NCBI GenBank assembly: GCA_030019105.1
Contig: JASEGY010000285.1
Span: 1-5,051 of the forward strand
Direction: 5' to 3'
Source: a bacterium
GTDB taxonomy: Bacteria; UBA9089; JASEGY01
Length of the DNA stretch: 5,051 nucleotides
Shown: positions 4,280 to 5,051 of the stretch, piece after piece
Layout of the letters: each line of letters opens with the position of its first letter
How positions within the stretch are numbered: position 1 is the first letter of the stretch
The notes under the pieces: generated by a model
What the model was told of the DNA's origin: nothing
Database searches by the model: none
The model's input: only the letters and a program-made list of their open reading frames with translations
Position numbers and translations under genes: made by a program

Positions 4280-4864
4280 GTGCAGATATTAAAAAGAAAG
4301 CGGATTTCAGGGAGACAAAAGGAGTATATCCTTTCTCAAATAAGAGGGTTTCTAAGTTCTGAAGAACCAATTATGTTTGCCTATCTTCACGGTTCATTAT
4401 TGAAAGATGCCGGGTTTAACGATATAGACTTAGCCATGTATCTGGATCAAGACTCTTTCCCCTCTGAAAAAGACCTTTTTCAATATGGGCTGGCTCTTTC
4501 TGTCAGGTTGGATACTGCTTTGGAAAATGGGTATGAAACTGACTTGCAGTTGCTGAATATTGCCCCGCTTTCTTTCCAATTTGGGGTGATTACTAGCATC
4601 ACCTTTGATCACCCGTTAGAAACTGCATAAATGAAACTTGACGTCCAAGCCAGCAAGCCAGCCAGTTAGCGGATTCGCCGTTGCGGATATAATTCCAATT
4701 ATGCAATTTACACGGTGCTGTTCAAACCTGATGCTAGAGGAGAGCTTTTGTTCTCAAGGGATGAAGACCAATGGGTTGAATTTGAGGTGAGAATCAGGGG
4801 CTTGTACTTTGATTTCTTGCCGCACGCTGAGTTCTATTATCAGAAAATAGTTTTGGGAGAGTAA
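4280..4864 (+). pseudogene. mntA: MntA-like nucleotidyltransferase antitoxin, split by an inserted element
   Basis: The N-terminal part has the MNT nucleotidyltransferase signature: G38-S39 in YLHGSLLKD, then D48-I-D50 in GFNDIDLAMYLD, and a third acidic residue D88 in ETDLQLLN. MntA-family antitoxins add AMP to a tyrosine of the HEPN toxin HepT. The frame runs to codon 105 (FQFGVIT), crosses a 139-bp element (4596-4734) and meets TAA at 4628-4630 and TAG at 4667-4669. From 4737 the same frame resumes with the expected family C-terminus (RGELLFSRDEDQWVEFE...LGE) to TAA at 4862-4864. Removing 4596-4736 rejoins the parts in frame as 147 residues, a normal length. I chose GTG at 4280, with GGAGGG at 4270-4275, over GTG at 4268, which lacks a ribosome-binding site. 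The fragment ending at 4630 keeps all three catalytic acids, so residual function cannot be excluded. Confidence 0.85.
4596..4734. mobile_element. 139-bp MITE (IS630/Tc1-mariner-like, TA duplication) within the mntA-like gene
   Basis: Terminal inverted repeats begin GCATCA at 4596 and end TGATGC at 4734. Counting the flanking CTA/TAG, the first 9 bp are perfectly palindromic, and about 17 of the first 22 pair. A further paired block, tgcataa (4624-4630) with ttatgca (4699-4705), lies inside, so most of the element folds on itself. TA flanks both ends (4594-4595 and 4735-4736), each within CTAG, the target known for IS630. The middle contains ccagcaagccagccag (4650-4665). There is no coding capacity for a transposase. 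Excision with one TA removes 141 bp and restores the host gene's frame, which is strong evidence for the exact boundaries. Confidence 0.8.
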
Positions 4865-4867
4865 CCG

Positions 4868-4993
4868 ATGACGGCAATAGATAAGGAGAAACTAAGCAGT
4901 CTCTTTAATGAACTCCACCAGGCAAAGACCAGACTTGATGAGATGGCTAATCTAACAGAGGAGGCATTTCTTGGTGACTATCGAAATATATAG
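4868..4993 (+). pseudogene. hepT: truncated HEPN (HepT-like) toxin gene, 5' remnant
   Basis: The frame starts with ATG 3 nt after the mntA-like stop, with gggagag upstream as a ribosome-binding site. It encodes 41 residues (MTAIDKEKLSSLFNELHQAK... ending FLGDYRNI) before TAG at 4991-4993. The helical N-terminus and the EEAFLGDYR segment resemble the first helices of HepT/DUF86 HEPN proteins. These run to about 110-140 residues and carry the RNase motif R-x4-6-H(xY) near the C-terminus. None of that follows in any frame before the window ends. The gene is therefore a non-functional 5' piece. Its position right behind an MNT gene supports the assignment, since MNT and HEPN genes normally form a pair. 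Confidence 0.65.
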
Positions 4994-5051
4994 TGCTTAA
5001 GAAAAAGATTTTGGGGTTGGTTATCCTTTGGAGTTTAGGCTTTAGCCTTTC
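4993..5051 (+). CDS. start of a gene for an exported protein (runs off window)
   Basis: A GTG at 4993, overlapping the TAG of the HEPN remnant, opens a frame to the window end. The 19 complete codons read as a classic signal peptide: basic LKKK, then hydrophobic ILGLVILWSLGFSL. The frame is closed by TGA at 4975-4977, and GTG is the first usable start after it. No Shine-Dalgarno sequence is nearby. It may be the original downstream neighbour of the DUF4159 gene, now abutting the truncated toxin gene. The product is unknown. Confidence 0.5.
   Translation, partial: MLKKKILGLVILWSLGFSL

Overview
The window looks like a chromosomal segment from an uncultivated Gram-negative (diderm) bacterium. 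It carries a predicted lipoprotein, two or three exported proteins and standard sigma70-type promoters. Its intergenic DNA is crowded with short palindromic, non-autonomous elements, a style I associate with candidate-phylum or Planctomycetes-like genomes. This lineage guess is weak: there is no rRNA, tRNA or phylogenetic marker gene.

Layout. Positions 1-172 hold repeat relics. Positions 173-1074 (minus strand) are a two-gene operon: an exported coiled-coil protein with one membrane segment, then a small retropepsin-like (clan AA) aspartic protease. The stretch 1075-1622 is gene-poor and holds a MITE-like inverted-repeat element, a doubtful 33-residue ORF, several hairpins and a second copy of the 75-bp repeat that opens the window. 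Positions 1623-2465 (minus) encode a coiled-coil protein with a C-terminal PD-(D/E)XK nuclease-like domain (DUF3782-like). It has its own promoter, back to back with the promoter of a small YXWGXW-repeat lipoprotein at 2742-3032 (plus).

The stretch 3033-3597 has no gene. It is almost entirely two adjacent palindromic MITE-like elements followed by a 35-bp palindrome. Downstream, 3598-4263 (plus) encodes a secreted single-domain DUF4159 protein. Sixteen bases later comes an MNT-type nucleotidyltransferase gene (MntA-like antitoxin), then the start of its HEPN (HepT-like) partner, then the first 59 bases of a gene for another exported protein that runs off the window.

The main result is in the last kilobase. 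The mntA-like gene is split by a 139-bp palindromic element flanked by TA within CTAG, the target type of IS630/Tc1-mariner elements. Removing the element plus one TA (141 bp, 47 codons) restores an uninterrupted 147-codon reading frame with the expected family C-terminus. The HEPN gene stops after 41 residues, before its RNase motif, at the point where the next gene begins. The toxin-antitoxin pair therefore appears to be decaying through at least two separate lesions. I found no clearly new multi-gene system; the interest lies in the element insertion and in the dense array of small palindromic elements.
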